Part shown: one piece after another, positions 16,962-25,858 of the stretch | Layout: every line of letters starts with the position of its first letter | How positions within the stretch are numbered: position 1 is the stretch's first letter | DNA from: Oscillospiraceae bacterium | GTDB taxonomy: Bacteria > Bacillota > Clostridia > Oscillospirales > Oscillospiraceae | Assembly: GCA_022795905.1 (NCBI GenBank) | Contig: JAAWHO010000003.1 | Span: 1-38,132 of the forward strand | DNA length: 38,132 nt | Direction of reading: 5' to 3' | The notes under the pieces: generated by a model | What the model was told of the DNA's origin: nothing | Database searches by the model: none | What the model saw: only the letters and a program-made list of their open reading frames with translations | Program-made: the position numbers and the translations under genes

Positions 16962-18209
16962 GTGTATCCTATTGATGTAATTCACGCGGTGGACCCGGAG
17001 GTGGCCGACGCCATTGAGGCGGAGCTGGAGCGCCAGGAGTCCCACATTGAGCTGATTGCCTCGGAGAACTTCGCCAGCGTTCCCGTCATGAGCGCGGCGG
17101 GGACTCCGCTGACCAATAAATACGCCGAGGGCTACCCCGGCCACCGGTACTACGGCGGCTGCGAGAATGTGGACGTCATTGAGTCCATCGCCATTGAGCG
17201 GGCCAAGAGGATCTTCGGCTGCACCTACGTCAACGTCCAGCCCCACTCCGGCACCCAGGCCAACACCGCCGTGGAGCTGGCTCTGTGCAGGCCCGGCGAC
17301 ACCATCCTGGGCATGAAGCTGGCCCACGGGGGCCACCTGTCCCACGGCAGCCCTGTGAACTTCTCCGGGCTGTGCTACAATATTGTCTCCTACGGCGTGG
17401 ACAGCAGCGGCTGGCTGGACTACGACCAGGTGGAGCGGCTGGCCATGGAGCATAAGCCCAGGCTGATGATCGCCGGGGCCTCCGCCTACCCCAGGGAGAT
17501 TGACTACCGCCGCTTCCGGGAGATTGCCGACAAGTGCGGGGCCTTCCTGATGGCGGATATCGCCCACATCGCCGGCCTGGTGGCGGCGGGGCTCCACATG
17601 AGCCCGATTCCCTACGCCCACGTCACCACCTCCACCACCCACAAGACCCTCCGGGGCCCCCGGGGCGGGCTGATCCTCTCCGACGAGGCCTTCGCCAGGG
17701 AGCACAAGCTGGACCGGGCGGTGTTCCCCGGCGTCCAGGGCGGGCCGCTGATGCACGTGGTGGCGGCTAAGGCGGTGGCCTTCAAGGAGGTTCTGGCCCC
17801 CGGCTTCAAGGACTACCAGCAGCTGATTCTGGACAACTGCAGGGCCCTGGCCAGGGGCCTGACGGACCGGGGCTTCGATCTCATCTCCGGCGGCACGGAC
17901 AACCACCTGATGCTGGTGGATCTGCGGGGCAAGGGGATCACCGGCAAGGCGTGCGAGGAGCTGTTGGACGCAGCCAACATCACCTGCAACAAGAACGCCA
18001 TCCCCGACGATCCGGCGTCCCCCAACGTGACCAGCGGCGTGCGGCTGGGGACCGCGGCCATCTCCGCCAGGGGCTTCCAGCCCGCGGACATGGAGGTCGT
18101 CGCCCAGTGCATCGACGAGCTGGTCAGCCGGGGCCGGGCGGCGGTGGAGCCCGTGAGGGCCCGCGTGGCTGCGCTCACCCGGCGCTACCCGCTGTACAAG
18201 GACTGCTGA
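16962..18209 (+). CDS. glyA: Serine hydroxymethyltransferase
   Basis: [48 protein letters not shown]-lysine region [22 protein letters not shown] start. Confidence 0.97.
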   Translation: MYPIDVIHAVDPEVADAIEAELERQESHIELIASENFASVPVMSAAGTPLTNKYAEGYPGHRYYGGCENVDVIESIAIERAKRIFGCTYVNVQPHSGTQANTAVELALCRPGDTILGMKLAHGGHLSHGSPVNFSGLCYNIVSYGVDSSGWLDYDQVERLAMEHKPRLMIAGASAYPREIDYRRFREIADKCGAFLMADIAHIAGLVAAGLHMSPIPYAHVTTSTTHKTLRGPRGGLILSDEAFAREHKLDRAVFPGVQGGPLMHVVAAKAVAFKEVLAPGFKDYQQLILDNCRALARGLTDRGFDLISGGTDNHLMLVDLRGKGITGKACEELLDAANITCNKNAIPDDPASPNVTSGVRLGTAAISARGFQPADMEVVAQCIDELVSRGRAAVEPVRARVAALTRRYPLYKDC

Positions 18210-18218
18210 CATCTCAAG

Positions 18219-18259
18219 AGGCAGGGCCCTCCTCCGTCCGGGGAGGGCCTTGCCTTTTT
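18219..18259 (+). terminator. glyA: Rho-independent terminator after glyA
   Basis: AGGCAGGGCCCTCC-loop-GGGAGGGCCTTGCCTTTTT. Confidence 0.8.
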
Positions 18260-18314
18260 ACACGGAATGCGGTATGATAGGTGGAAGATCGGAGGCGGGA
18301 AGGAGATGCCCTGT

Positions 18315-18987
18315 ATGTACAAAATTTTTCTCATCGAGGACGACGAGGCCATTGCCGGCGCCCTGCTGGCCCGCCTGACGGCCTGGGGGTGGGAGGCGCG
18401 GAAGGCCCGGGATTTTACCCGCGTGCTGGAGGAGCTCCGGGAGTTTGAGCCCCATCTGGTGCTGCTGGATATCGGTCTGCCCTTCCGCAACGGGTACCAC
18501 TGGTGTACCGAGATCCGGCGCTTCAGCCAGGTGCCGGTGATCTTCCTCTCCTCCGCCTCGGACAACATGAACATCGTCATGGCCATGAGCATGGGCGGGG
18601 GATGATTTTATCGCCAAGCCCTTTGACTGGGAGGTGCTGACGGCCAAGATCCAGGCCATGCTCCGGCGGACCTACGACTTTGGCGGCGCACCGCCGGTGC
18701 TGGAGTGCCGGGGGGCGGCGCTGGACACCGGGGACAACACGCTAAGCTACCAGGGCCAGAGGCTGGAGCTGACGAGAAACGAGTACCGGATTCTCCAGGT
18801 CCTCATGGAGCACAAGGGCCGGACCGTCTCCCGGGACGCGCTGATGCAGAAGCTGTGGGAGACGGACAGCTTCGTGGATGAGAACACGCTGACGGTAAAC
18901 GTGGCCCGGCTCCGGCGGCGGCTGGAGGACATCGGGCTGACGGATTTCGTGCGGACGAAAAAGGGATTGGGGTATTTGGTGGAATGA
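18315..18987 (+). pseudogene. BceR-like OmpR-family response regulator interrupted by a +1 frameshift (or sequencing error)
   Basis: N-terminal receiver (MYKIFLIEDDEAIAGALL...VLLDIGLPFRNGYHW) ends at TGA 18603-18605. Dropping one G from the G5 run at 18597-18601 restores ...MAMSMGGDDFIAKPFDWEVLTAKIQAMLRR and joins the winged-helix DNA-binding half ending at 18987. Confidence 0.8.
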
Positions 18988-19964
18988 GGTTTCTGGGAGG
19001 ATGGCTGAGGGCGCGGGGCTGGGGGCTGGCACTGCTGGGGCTGTGCGCGGGGGTGTTTGCCCTGGTGCTAGATCTGTACAAGCTGCCGGTGGAGGCCGTG
19101 GGGTATGCCGCCGCGCTGTGCGGAGTGCTGGTGCTGGTCTGGGCCGCTGCGGACCTGGCGCGCTGGTGCGGGAGGGTCCGGGTGCTGGAGAGCCTCCGGG
19201 GCCGGGCGCACCTGACGCTGGGATATCTGCCGGAGAGCTGCGGCCTGCAGGAGGAGCTCTACCAGGAGCTCCTGCGGGAGCTGCTGGAGGACCGGCGGAT
19301 GGCGGTGTCCGAGGCGGACCGGAGGCAGCGGGAGACCCTGGATTACTATACTCTGTGGATTCACCAGATCAAGACGCCGATTGCGGCCATAGGGCTTATG
19401 CTGGAGGATACGGAGCGGGACCGGGAGCTGCGGGCGGAGCTGTTCCGGGTGGAGCAATATACCCAGCTGGCCCTGAGCTATCTGCGGCTGGGCAGCGAGA
19501 GCACGGACTATGTCATCGAGGAGACGGCCGTGGGGGACGTGGTGCGGCAGGCGGCGCGGAAGTATGCGCCGCTGTTCATCCGCGGCAGAGTGTCTCTGGA
19601 GATGGGGGAGCTGACCCTGACGGCTCTGACAGACAGGAAGTGGCTCCAGCTGGTGGTGGAGCAGGTGCTGTCCAACGCGGTGAAGTACGCCCCCGGCGGC
19701 CATGTGAAGATTTTTGCCAGGGACACCTGGCTGGTGATTGAGGACGATGGAATTGGTGTGGCCCAGGAGGATCTGCCCCGGATTTTTGAGAAGGGCTTCA
19801 CCGGGGGCAACGGGCGGCTGGAGAAGCGGTCCACCGGCATCGGGCTGTACCTATGCCGGGAGATCTGCCGGCGGCTGGGGCATACCATCACCGCCGCCTC
19901 GGAGACGGGGAGAGGGACCAGGATCACCATCGGGCTGGCGAGGCCATACCTGGAGGTGGAGTAG
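18984..19964 (+). CDS. BceS-like sensor histidine kinase (short intramembrane-sensing type)
   Basis: Two N-terminal TMs with almost no extracellular loop; H-box DYYTLWIHQIKTPIAAIGLML; N-box VVEQVLSNAVKYAPGG; G-box KRSTGIGLYLCREICRRLGH. ATGA overlap with the response regulator. Confidence 0.88.
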   Translation: MRFLGGWLRARGWGLALLGLCAGVFALVLDLYKLPVEAVGYAAALCGVLVLVWAAADLARWCGRVRVLESLRGRAHLTLGYLPESCGLQEELYQELLRELLEDRRMAVSEADRRQRETLDYYTLWIHQIKTPIAAIGLMLEDTERDRELRAELFRVEQYTQLALSYLRLGSESTDYVIEETAVGDVVRQAARKYAPLFIRGRVSLEMGELTLTALTDRKWLQLVVEQVLSNAVKYAPGGHVKIFARDTWLVIEDDGIGVAQEDLPRIFEKGFTGGNGRLEKRSTGIGLYLCREICRRLGHTITAASETGRGTRITIGLARPYLEVE

Positions 19965-20077
19965 GGGAGCTTAGCAGAGCCGCACCCCGCGAACCCTTGC
20001 AAATCCAGGATTCTACCACCAGTCGGTTGCCAAATGGCCCCATCTGTGCTACATTGCGAGACAAGGAGGTGCCAGCA

Positions 20078-20863
20078 ATGTACGAGATCAACAAGGAAAA
20101 ATTTGGCACATTTCTCTCCCAGCTCCGGCGGGAGCGGGGGATGACCCAGAAGGACCTGGCGGAAAAGCTCTATGTCTCCGACAAGGCGGTGAGCAAGTGG
20201 GAGCGGGCCTTGAGCCTGCCGGACATCGCCCTGCTGCGGCCCCTGGCGGAGATGCTGGAGGTCACCGTCACCGAACTGCTGATAGGGGAGAGGGTGGCCC
20301 CGGACCGGCCTCTGACCGTGGCGGAGGTGGAGCCCCTGGTGGGCGGCACCCTGTATCTGCGGGCGGAGGAGCAGCAGGAGCAGAGGGCCCGCAGAAGGCT
20401 CTGGGGGCGGTGTCTGGCGCTGGCGGCCCTGGCCTTTCTGCTGGAGATGCTGGCTGCGGCGAGGCTTGTCCCCATTTTCTCGGATCTGTCGGTAATGCTC
20501 TGGCTTCCGCCCCTCTTTGGACTGCTCTTTGGGGTGTACTTCACCTTCTTTAGTGCGGAAAAGCTGCCGGTCTTTTATGACCAGTACCGGCTCAACTTCG
20601 TCAGTGACGGAGTCTTCCACATGAATATGCCCGGAATGCGGTTCAACAACAACAACTGGCCCCACATCCTGAGGGCCATGCGGGCCTGGTCCTGTGTTGT
20701 CCTGGCGGGATGGGTACCGGTGTATGTGGCGCTGTGGCTGGCGCTGGACTGGCTGGAGGCCCCGTGGGTTGTGGTGCATATCGTGACGCTCCTGGCCGGA
20801 CTGGCGGCGACGCTGGATGGGATGTTCGTCCCGATCTATGTGGTGGGAAGGAAGTATGAATGA
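20078..20863 (+). CDS. XRE-family regulator with C-terminal transmembrane segments
   Basis: HTH LSQLRRERGMTQKDLAEKLYVSDKAVSKWERALSLPDIALLRPLAEMLEVTVTELL then several TM helices. AAGGAGGT RBS precedes ATG 20078. Confidence 0.85.
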   Translation: MYEINKEKFGTFLSQLRRERGMTQKDLAEKLYVSDKAVSKWERALSLPDIALLRPLAEMLEVTVTELLIGERVAPDRPLTVAEVEPLVGGTLYLRAEEQQEQRARRRLWGRCLALAALAFLLEMLAAARLVPIFSDLSVMLWLPPLFGLLFGVYFTFFSAEKLPVFYDQYRLNFVSDGVFHMNMPGMRFNNNNWPHILRAMRAWSCVVLAGWVPVYVALWLALDWLEAPWVVVHIVTLLAGLAATLDGMFVPIYVVGRKYE

Positions 20864-20892
20864 GGCGGAATATCCAGTTCCCGGCTTCCCGG

Positions 20893-20920
20893 CAGACGGG
20901 ACGGCCAGGGGCCGTTCCCC
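20893..20920. repeat. Copy A of a putative dispersed intergenic palindromic repeat
   Basis: CAGACGGGACGGCCAGGGGCC; ACGGCC-AGG-GGCCGT hairpin. Shares 19 of 21 bases with copy B at 33879-33899. Confidence 0.5.
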
Positions 20921-20983
20921 AGGACATACGAGAACGAGAGAACAGCATAACAAAGGCCGGGGGACTCAATAAGTCCTCCGACA

Positions 20984-21017
20984 GAAAGGGGACCGGGCGC
21001 AAGCCCGGTCCCCTTTC
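20984..21017. repeat. 15-bp perfect inverted repeat with GCAA loop
   Basis: GAAAGGGGACCGGGC-GCAA-GCCCGGTCCCCTTTC. No T-tract, so either a terminator-like hairpin or a dispersed element. Confidence 0.6.
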
Positions 21018-21088
21018 TCGCTGCCAAAAATATCGCCGGCAGTCTGTAAGCATTCCTTTGCGAATTGAAGGCTGAGCAAAATTCCCCC

Positions 21089-21117
21089 TTGACAATTCCC
21101 GGCGGAGCGGTTACAAT
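21089..21117 (+). promoter_or_regulatory. Sigma-A promoter of the FASII operon
   Basis: TTGACA-17 bp-TACAAT, near consensus, about 65 bp upstream of acpP. Confidence 0.85.
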
Positions 21118-21122
21118 AAGCT

Positions 21123-21160
21123 CAAATTATTTAGTTAAAAAATTTTATCTAAATAATTTG
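21123..21160. promoter_or_regulatory. 38-bp AT-rich palindrome, candidate operator of the FASII operon
   Basis: CAAATTATTTAGTTAAAAA|ATTTTATCTAAATAATTTG: perfect 12-bp outer arms and two mismatched positions overall, just downstream of the -10 box. Confidence 0.6.
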
Positions 21161-21180
21161 AAAAATCTGAAAAGGAATAT

Positions 21181-21417
21181 ATGACTATGGATTTTGAAAA
21201 AGTACGCGGCATCATTGCCGAAACCCTGGTCTGCGACCAGGAAAAGGTGACGGACAGCGCCCTGCTGGTGGAGGACCTGGGCACAGACTCTCTGACGCTG
21301 GTGGAGCTGGCCATGGCCATTGAGGAGACCACCGGCGTTACCGTGGAGGACGAGGCCCTGCCCGGTCTGAAGACCGTGGGCGACGTCATGGCCTATCTCA
21401 AATCCCGCGCGGAGTGA
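21181..21417 (+). CDS. acpP: Acyl carrier protein
   Basis: DLGTDSLTLVELAMAIEE phosphopantetheine site; starts an all-FASII operon. Confidence 0.93.
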   Translation: MTMDFEKVRGIIAETLVCDQEKVTDSALLVEDLGTDSLTLVELAMAIEETTGVTVEDEALPGLKTVGDVMAYLKSRAE

Positions 21418-21463
21418 GCCGGAGTTCCCATCGGACAGAGCTGAGGCTTGGGAGGAAATACTT

Positions 21464-21868
21464 ATGACCAATCCGGAACTTTTTGAGGTAATGGACCGCT
21501 TTGAGCGGAGCGCGCTGCGCTCTTTGAAGCTGTCCACGCCGGAGTATACGCTGGAGCTGGAGAGCGGGGAGCGCACCGCCCCGGCTTCTGTGCCGTCTCC
21601 GGCTCCGGCGCCTGAGGCGGAGGAGACCGGAAAGACCATCAACGCCCCGCTGGTGGGAACCTTTTACGCCGCTCCGGCGCCGGCTCAGCCGCCCTTTGTG
21701 ACGGCCGGCGCCCGGGTGTCCAAGGGGGAGACGGTCTGCCTCATTGAGGCGATGAAGATGATGAGTCAGATTGCCGCCCCCTGCGACTGCGTCATTGAGG
21801 AGGTCCTGAAGGCCGACGGCCAGATGGCGGCCTTTGGGGACCCCCTGTTCCGCTACACGCCATGCTGA
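21464..21868 (+). CDS. accB: Biotin carboxyl carrier protein of acetyl-CoA carboxylase
   Basis: C-terminal biotinyl motif CLIEAMKMMSQIAAPCDCVIEEV. Confidence 0.93.
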   Translation: MTNPELFEVMDRFERSALRSLKLSTPEYTLELESGERTAPASVPSPAPAPEAEETGKTINAPLVGTFYAAPAPAQPPFVTAGARVSKGETVCLIEAMKMMSQIAAPCDCVIEEVLKADGQMAAFGDPLFRYTPC

Positions 21869-23256
21869 AGCGGATTCTGATTGCCAACCGGGGGGAGATC
21901 GCCCTGCGGATTCTGCGCTCCTGCCGGGAGGCGGGGATTGAGACGGTGGCCGTCTGCTCTGAGGCGGACCGGGACGCCCTCCATGTCCAGATGGCGGAGC
22001 AGTCCGTGTGCGTCGGCCCCGCCAGGGCGGCGGACAGCTATCTGAACCAGAGTGCCCTCCTGTCCGCCGCCCTGGCTGCGGGCTGTGACGGCATCCACCC
22101 CGGCTACGGTTTTCTCTCCGAGAACGCCGATTTTGCCGACGCCTGTGCCCGCGAGGGCCTGACCTTTATCGGTCCTCCGGGGGACGTGATCCGCCGGGCA
22201 GGGAGCAAGTCCGCCGCCAGGACGCTGATGCGGGAGGCCGGAGTCCCGGTGACCCCGGGCTCCCGGGGGCCTGTTCGCAGCGCGGAGGAGGCGCTGGCGG
22301 AGGCGGAGCGGGTGGGCTATCCCGTGATGCTGAAGGCCTCGGCCGGCGGCGGGGGCAGGGGGATCCGCCGCTGTGAAGGACCGGCGGAGCTGGCCGCCGC
22401 GCTGGCGGAGGCCCAGGCGGAGGCCCGGGCCTGCTTCGGGGATGACGAGATGTATCTGGAGAAGCTGGTGCTCCATCCCCGGCATATCGAGGTGCAGATT
22501 CTGGCGGACCGCTTCGGGAACGTGGTCCACCTGGGAGACAGGGACTGCTCCCTCCAGCGCCGCAGCCAGAAGCTGGTAGAGGAGGCCCCCGCCTGGGGGC
22601 TCCTGCCGGAGCTGCGGGAGGAGATGGGCCGGGCCGCCGTCCGGGCCGCGGAGGCCGTGGGCTACGAGAACGCGGGAACGGTGGAGTTTTTGCTGGACCC
22701 GGACGGGGAGCGCTTCTATTTTATGGAGATGAATACCCGGCTCCAGGTGGAGCACGGGATTACCGAGCTGATTACCGGCATCGACCTGGTGCGTCAGCAG
22801 CTGCGTATCGCCTCCGGCCTGCCCCTGGATTTTACCCAGGCGGACGTGCGCTGTACCGGCCACGCCATTGAGTGCCGGATCAACGCCGAGGACCCTGGGC
22901 AGGACTTTCGGCCCTGCCCGGGACAGGCGGGGCTTCTCCATCTCCCCGGCGGACCCGGTGTGCGGGTGGATACGGGCCTCTACAGCGGCTGTGTGCTCCC
23001 GCCCCACTACGACTCCCTGGCCGCGAAGGTGATGGCCCACGCCCCTACCCGGCTGGAGTGCATCCGAAAGATGCGCCGGTGCCTGGAGGAATTTACCCTG
23101 GAGGGGCTCCAGACCACAGCGGAGCTGTGCTATCAGCTGATGCACCACGCCGCCTTTGTCCGGGGAGCCTGCACTACGGACTGTCTGGAGCGCCGCCTGC
23201 CCGAGCTGCTGGAGTTCTCCCGCCGGCTGGCGGAGAGGGAGGAGAAAGATCTATGA
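21862..23256 (+). CDS. accC: Biotin carboxylase subunit of acetyl-CoA carboxylase
   Basis: KRILIANRGEIALRILRSCREAGI; ATP-grasp KASAGGGGRGIRRC; EMNTRLQVEHGITELITGIDLV. Confidence 0.96.
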   Translation: MLKRILIANRGEIALRILRSCREAGIETVAVCSEADRDALHVQMAEQSVCVGPARAADSYLNQSALLSAALAAGCDGIHPGYGFLSENADFADACAREGLTFIGPPGDVIRRAGSKSAARTLMREAGVPVTPGSRGPVRSAEEALAEAERVGYPVMLKASAGGGGRGIRRCEGPAELAAALAEAQAEARACFGDDEMYLEKLVLHPRHIEVQILADRFGNVVHLGDRDCSLQRRSQKLVEEAPAWGLLPELREEMGRAAVRAAEAVGYENAGTVEFLLDPDGERFYFMEMNTRLQVEHGITELITGIDLVRQQLRIASGLPLDFTQADVRCTGHAIECRINAEDPGQDFRPCPGQAGLLHLPGGPGVRVDTGLYSGCVLPPHYDSLAAKVMAHAPTRLECIRKMRRCLEEFTLEGLQTTAELCYQLMHHAAFVRGACTTDCLERRLPELLEFSRRLAEREEKDL

Positions 23257-24107
23257 GCACTATTTTTGCCAAGCGCCGGGCCCGCCTGCTTGCGATGAAG
23301 TCCCTGCGGGAGCACTATGCCCCTTCAGGGAGCACCGTCACCTGCCCCCGGTGCGGGAGGGACAGCAGCCGCCGGGCGGCGACGGAAAGCCTGTATGTCT
23401 GTCCCCTGTGCGGGTACCATTTTCCCATCGGCGCCTACTACCGCCTGAGCATCACTCTGGACCACGGCTCCTTCCGGGAGCTGTTCCCCAAGATTCCCGC
23501 CCGGGACCCGCTGGCCTTTCCCGGCTACCGGGAGAAGCTGGAGGCCGCCCGGCGGAAAACCGGGCTGGATGAGGCGGCTGTTGTCGCCGCGGGAACCATT
23601 GACGGGCGGCGCTGCGTGGCAGGGGTCCTGGACAGCCGATTCTTCCTGGGCTCCATGGGCACCGCCGTGGGGGAGAAGGTGACGCTGGCCGCTGAGTACG
23701 CCCGGAGGAACCGCCTCCCGCTCATCCTGTTCTCCGCCAGCGGCGGGGCGCGGATGCAGGAGGGGATCCTCTCCCTGATGCAGATGGCGAAGACCAGCGC
23801 CGCCCTGGGCCGGCTTGACCGGAGGGGGCTGCTGTATATCTCCGTGCTGACCGACCCTACGACCGGAGGCGTCACGGCCAGCTTTGCCTCCCTGGGGGAT
23901 GTTATCCTCGCGGAGCCGGGAGCGCTTATCGGTTTCGCCGGTCCCCGGGTGATCCGGCAGACCATCGGGGAGACCCTGCCGGAGGGGTTCCAGCGCGCGG
24001 AGTTCCAAATGGAGCACGGCTTTGTGGACCAGGTAGTCCCCCGGAACAGGATGCGGGAGACTCTCTCCCGGCTCCTGCGGCTCCATGAGAAGGGAGGTCC
24101 GGCATGA
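23253..24107 (+). CDS. accD: Acetyl-CoA carboxylase carboxyltransferase subunit beta
   Basis: CPRCGRDSSRRAATESLYVCPLCGYHF zinc finger and carboxyltransferase core (SASGGARMQEGILSLMQMAKTSAAL). Listed ORF start at 22872 overlaps accC; ATG 23253 used. Confidence 0.94.
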   Translation: MSTIFAKRRARLLAMKSLREHYAPSGSTVTCPRCGRDSSRRAATESLYVCPLCGYHFPIGAYYRLSITLDHGSFRELFPKIPARDPLAFPGYREKLEAARRKTGLDEAAVVAAGTIDGRRCVAGVLDSRFFLGSMGTAVGEKVTLAAEYARRNRLPLILFSASGGARMQEGILSLMQMAKTSAALGRLDRRGLLYISVLTDPTTGGVTASFASLGDVILAEPGALIGFAGPRVIRQTIGETLPEGFQRAEFQMEHGFVDQVVPRNRMRETLSRLLRLHEKGGPA

Positions 24108-24919
24108 GCGGCGACGTCACCGCCGCGGAGCGGGTAGCCATTGCCCGGCATCCCCGGCGGCCCAATATTTCCGACTATATCAACGCCCTGTTTACGGACT
24201 TTTTTGAGCAGCGGGGGGACCGGCTCATGGGGGAGGACGCCGCCATCCTGGGGGGCGCGGCCCTCTACCACGGCCGCCCCGTTACGGTCATCGGCACCCG
24301 GAAGGGGAGGGACCTGGAGGAGAATCTCCGGTGCCGCTTCGGAATGCCCGGCCCCGAGGGATACCGCAAGGCCCGGCGACTGATGGGACAGGCGGAAAAA
24401 TTCCGCCGCCCCATTATTACCTTTGTTGATACCGGCGGCGCCTACCCCGGCCTGGAGGCTGAGGAGCGGGGCCAGGGGGAGGCCATTGCCCGGAGCCTGC
24501 TGGAGATGAGCCGCCTCACGGTGCCTGTCGTCGCCGTCATCACCGGCGAGGGCAGCAGCGGCGGGGCCCTGGCGCTGGCCGCGGCGGACCGGGTGCTCAT
24601 GCTGGAGAACGCCGTCTATGCTGTCCTCTCCCCCGAGGGGTTCGCGTCCATCCTCTGGAAGGACGCGGGGCGCAGCGGGGAGGCCGGCGAGCTGATGAAG
24701 CTGACGGCGAAGGACCTGAAGGCGCTGGGGGTGATCGACGAGATCATTCCGGAGCCCGGCGGCGGGGCGCATCTGGCCCCCGCCATCGTCTTCCGGCAGG
24801 TAGACGAGGCCGTCAGCCGGCACCTGGCGCAGCTGTCCAGGGAGAGGGACCTCCCCGGCGGCCGGTACCGGAAATTCAGACGAATGGGGGCTGCCGCCTG
24901 CCAGAAGGAGGCGCTATGA
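24104..24919 (+). CDS. accA: Acetyl-CoA carboxylase carboxyltransferase subunit alpha
   Basis: FVDTGGAYPGLEAEERGQGEAIARSLLEM; GEGSSGGALALAAADRVLMLENAVYAVLSPEGFASILWKD. Confidence 0.95.
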   Translation: MSGDVTAAERVAIARHPRRPNISDYINALFTDFFEQRGDRLMGEDAAILGGAALYHGRPVTVIGTRKGRDLEENLRCRFGMPGPEGYRKARRLMGQAEKFRRPIITFVDTGGAYPGLEAEERGQGEAIARSLLEMSRLTVPVVAVITGEGSSGGALALAAADRVLMLENAVYAVLSPEGFASILWKDAGRSGEAGELMKLTAKDLKALGVIDEIIPEPGGGAHLAPAIVFRQVDEAVSRHLAQLSRERDLPGGRYRKFRRMGAAACQKEAL

Positions 24920-25848
24920 GCGGTATCAAGATAAGGGGGACCGGCCGCGGACTGCCGGAGCGGGTCCTCACCAACGACGACTTGGCGAAAAAGGTGGACA
25001 CCAGCGACCAGTGGATTGTCAGCCGCACAGGCATCCGGCAAAGGCGGCTGTGTACCGAGGAAACCCACGCGGACCTGTGTGCCGCCGCTGCGCGGGCCGC
25101 GCTGGAGCGCGGCGGGATCCGGCCGGAGGAGCTCGGGGTGTGCATCGTTGCCACCATGACCCCGGATACTCTGGTTCCCAGCGCGGCCTGCACTATGCAG
25201 AGGGCGCTGGGGCTGTCCTGCGACACCCTCTGCTTCGACCTCAACGCCGCCTGTACCGGGTTTCTCTATGCCCTCCATACGGCGGAATGCCTGCTGGCCG
25301 CCGCTCCGAGGAAATACGGGCTGGTTATCGGGGCCGACGTATTCAGCCGCGTGCTGGACTGGTCCGACCGGAGCACCTGCATCCTCTTCGGGGACGGCGC
25401 CGGGGCGGCAGTTGTGGAGTGGAGAGCGGAGTGGCCCTCCGCCGGCGCGGTGCTGGGCTGTGCCGGGAATGACGGGCTGCTGCGCTGTCCCGCCGGCGGA
25501 ACGCTGTCGATGGAGGGACAGCAGGTGTTCAGGTTTGCCCTGGAGGCGGTGCCCTGGTGCATCGCCCAGGTGCTGGAGCGGCAGGGGGTGACAGCGGAGG
25601 CTGTGGACCTCTTCGTGTTCCACCAGGCGAACGCCCGCATCATCGACCTGGTGGCAAAAAAGTACGGGATTCCGCCGGAGAAATACTACAAAAATATCCA
25701 GCGATACGGCAACACCTCCGCCGCCAGCATTCCCATTGCCCTCAGCGAGCTGGAGGAGGCCGGGCGTCTGCCTGCAGGCACGAGGGCGATGCTGGTGGGG
25801 TTTGGCGGGGGCCTGACCTGGGGCGGCGCGCTGGTAGAGATCGCGTGA
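24916..25848 (+). CDS. fabH: Beta-ketoacyl-ACP synthase III
   Basis: DTLCFDLNAACTGFLYALHTA active-site Cys region; FHQANARIIDLVAKKYGI; YGNTSAASIPIAL. Confidence 0.95.
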   Translation: MSGIKIRGTGRGLPERVLTNDDLAKKVDTSDQWIVSRTGIRQRRLCTEETHADLCAAAARAALERGGIRPEELGVCIVATMTPDTLVPSAACTMQRALGLSCDTLCFDLNAACTGFLYALHTAECLLAAAPRKYGLVIGADVFSRVLDWSDRSTCILFGDGAGAAVVEWRAEWPSAGAVLGCAGNDGLLRCPAGGTLSMEGQQVFRFALEAVPWCIAQVLERQGVTAEAVDLFVFHQANARIIDLVAKKYGIPPEKYYKNIQRYGNTSAASIPIALSELEEAGRLPAGTRAMLVGFGGGLTWGGALVEIA

Positions 25849-25858
25849 GGAGGAAACC

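Noticed and set aside
19853-20077. Extended N-terminus of the XRE ORF
   Set aside because: The extension overlaps the kinase gene; ATG 20078 has a strong AAGGAGGT RBS and begins the conserved HTH domain.
21123-21160. 38-bp palindrome as a terminator or attenuator
   Set aside because: The stem is very AT-rich and is not followed by a clean T-tract; its position just after the -10 box fits an operator better.
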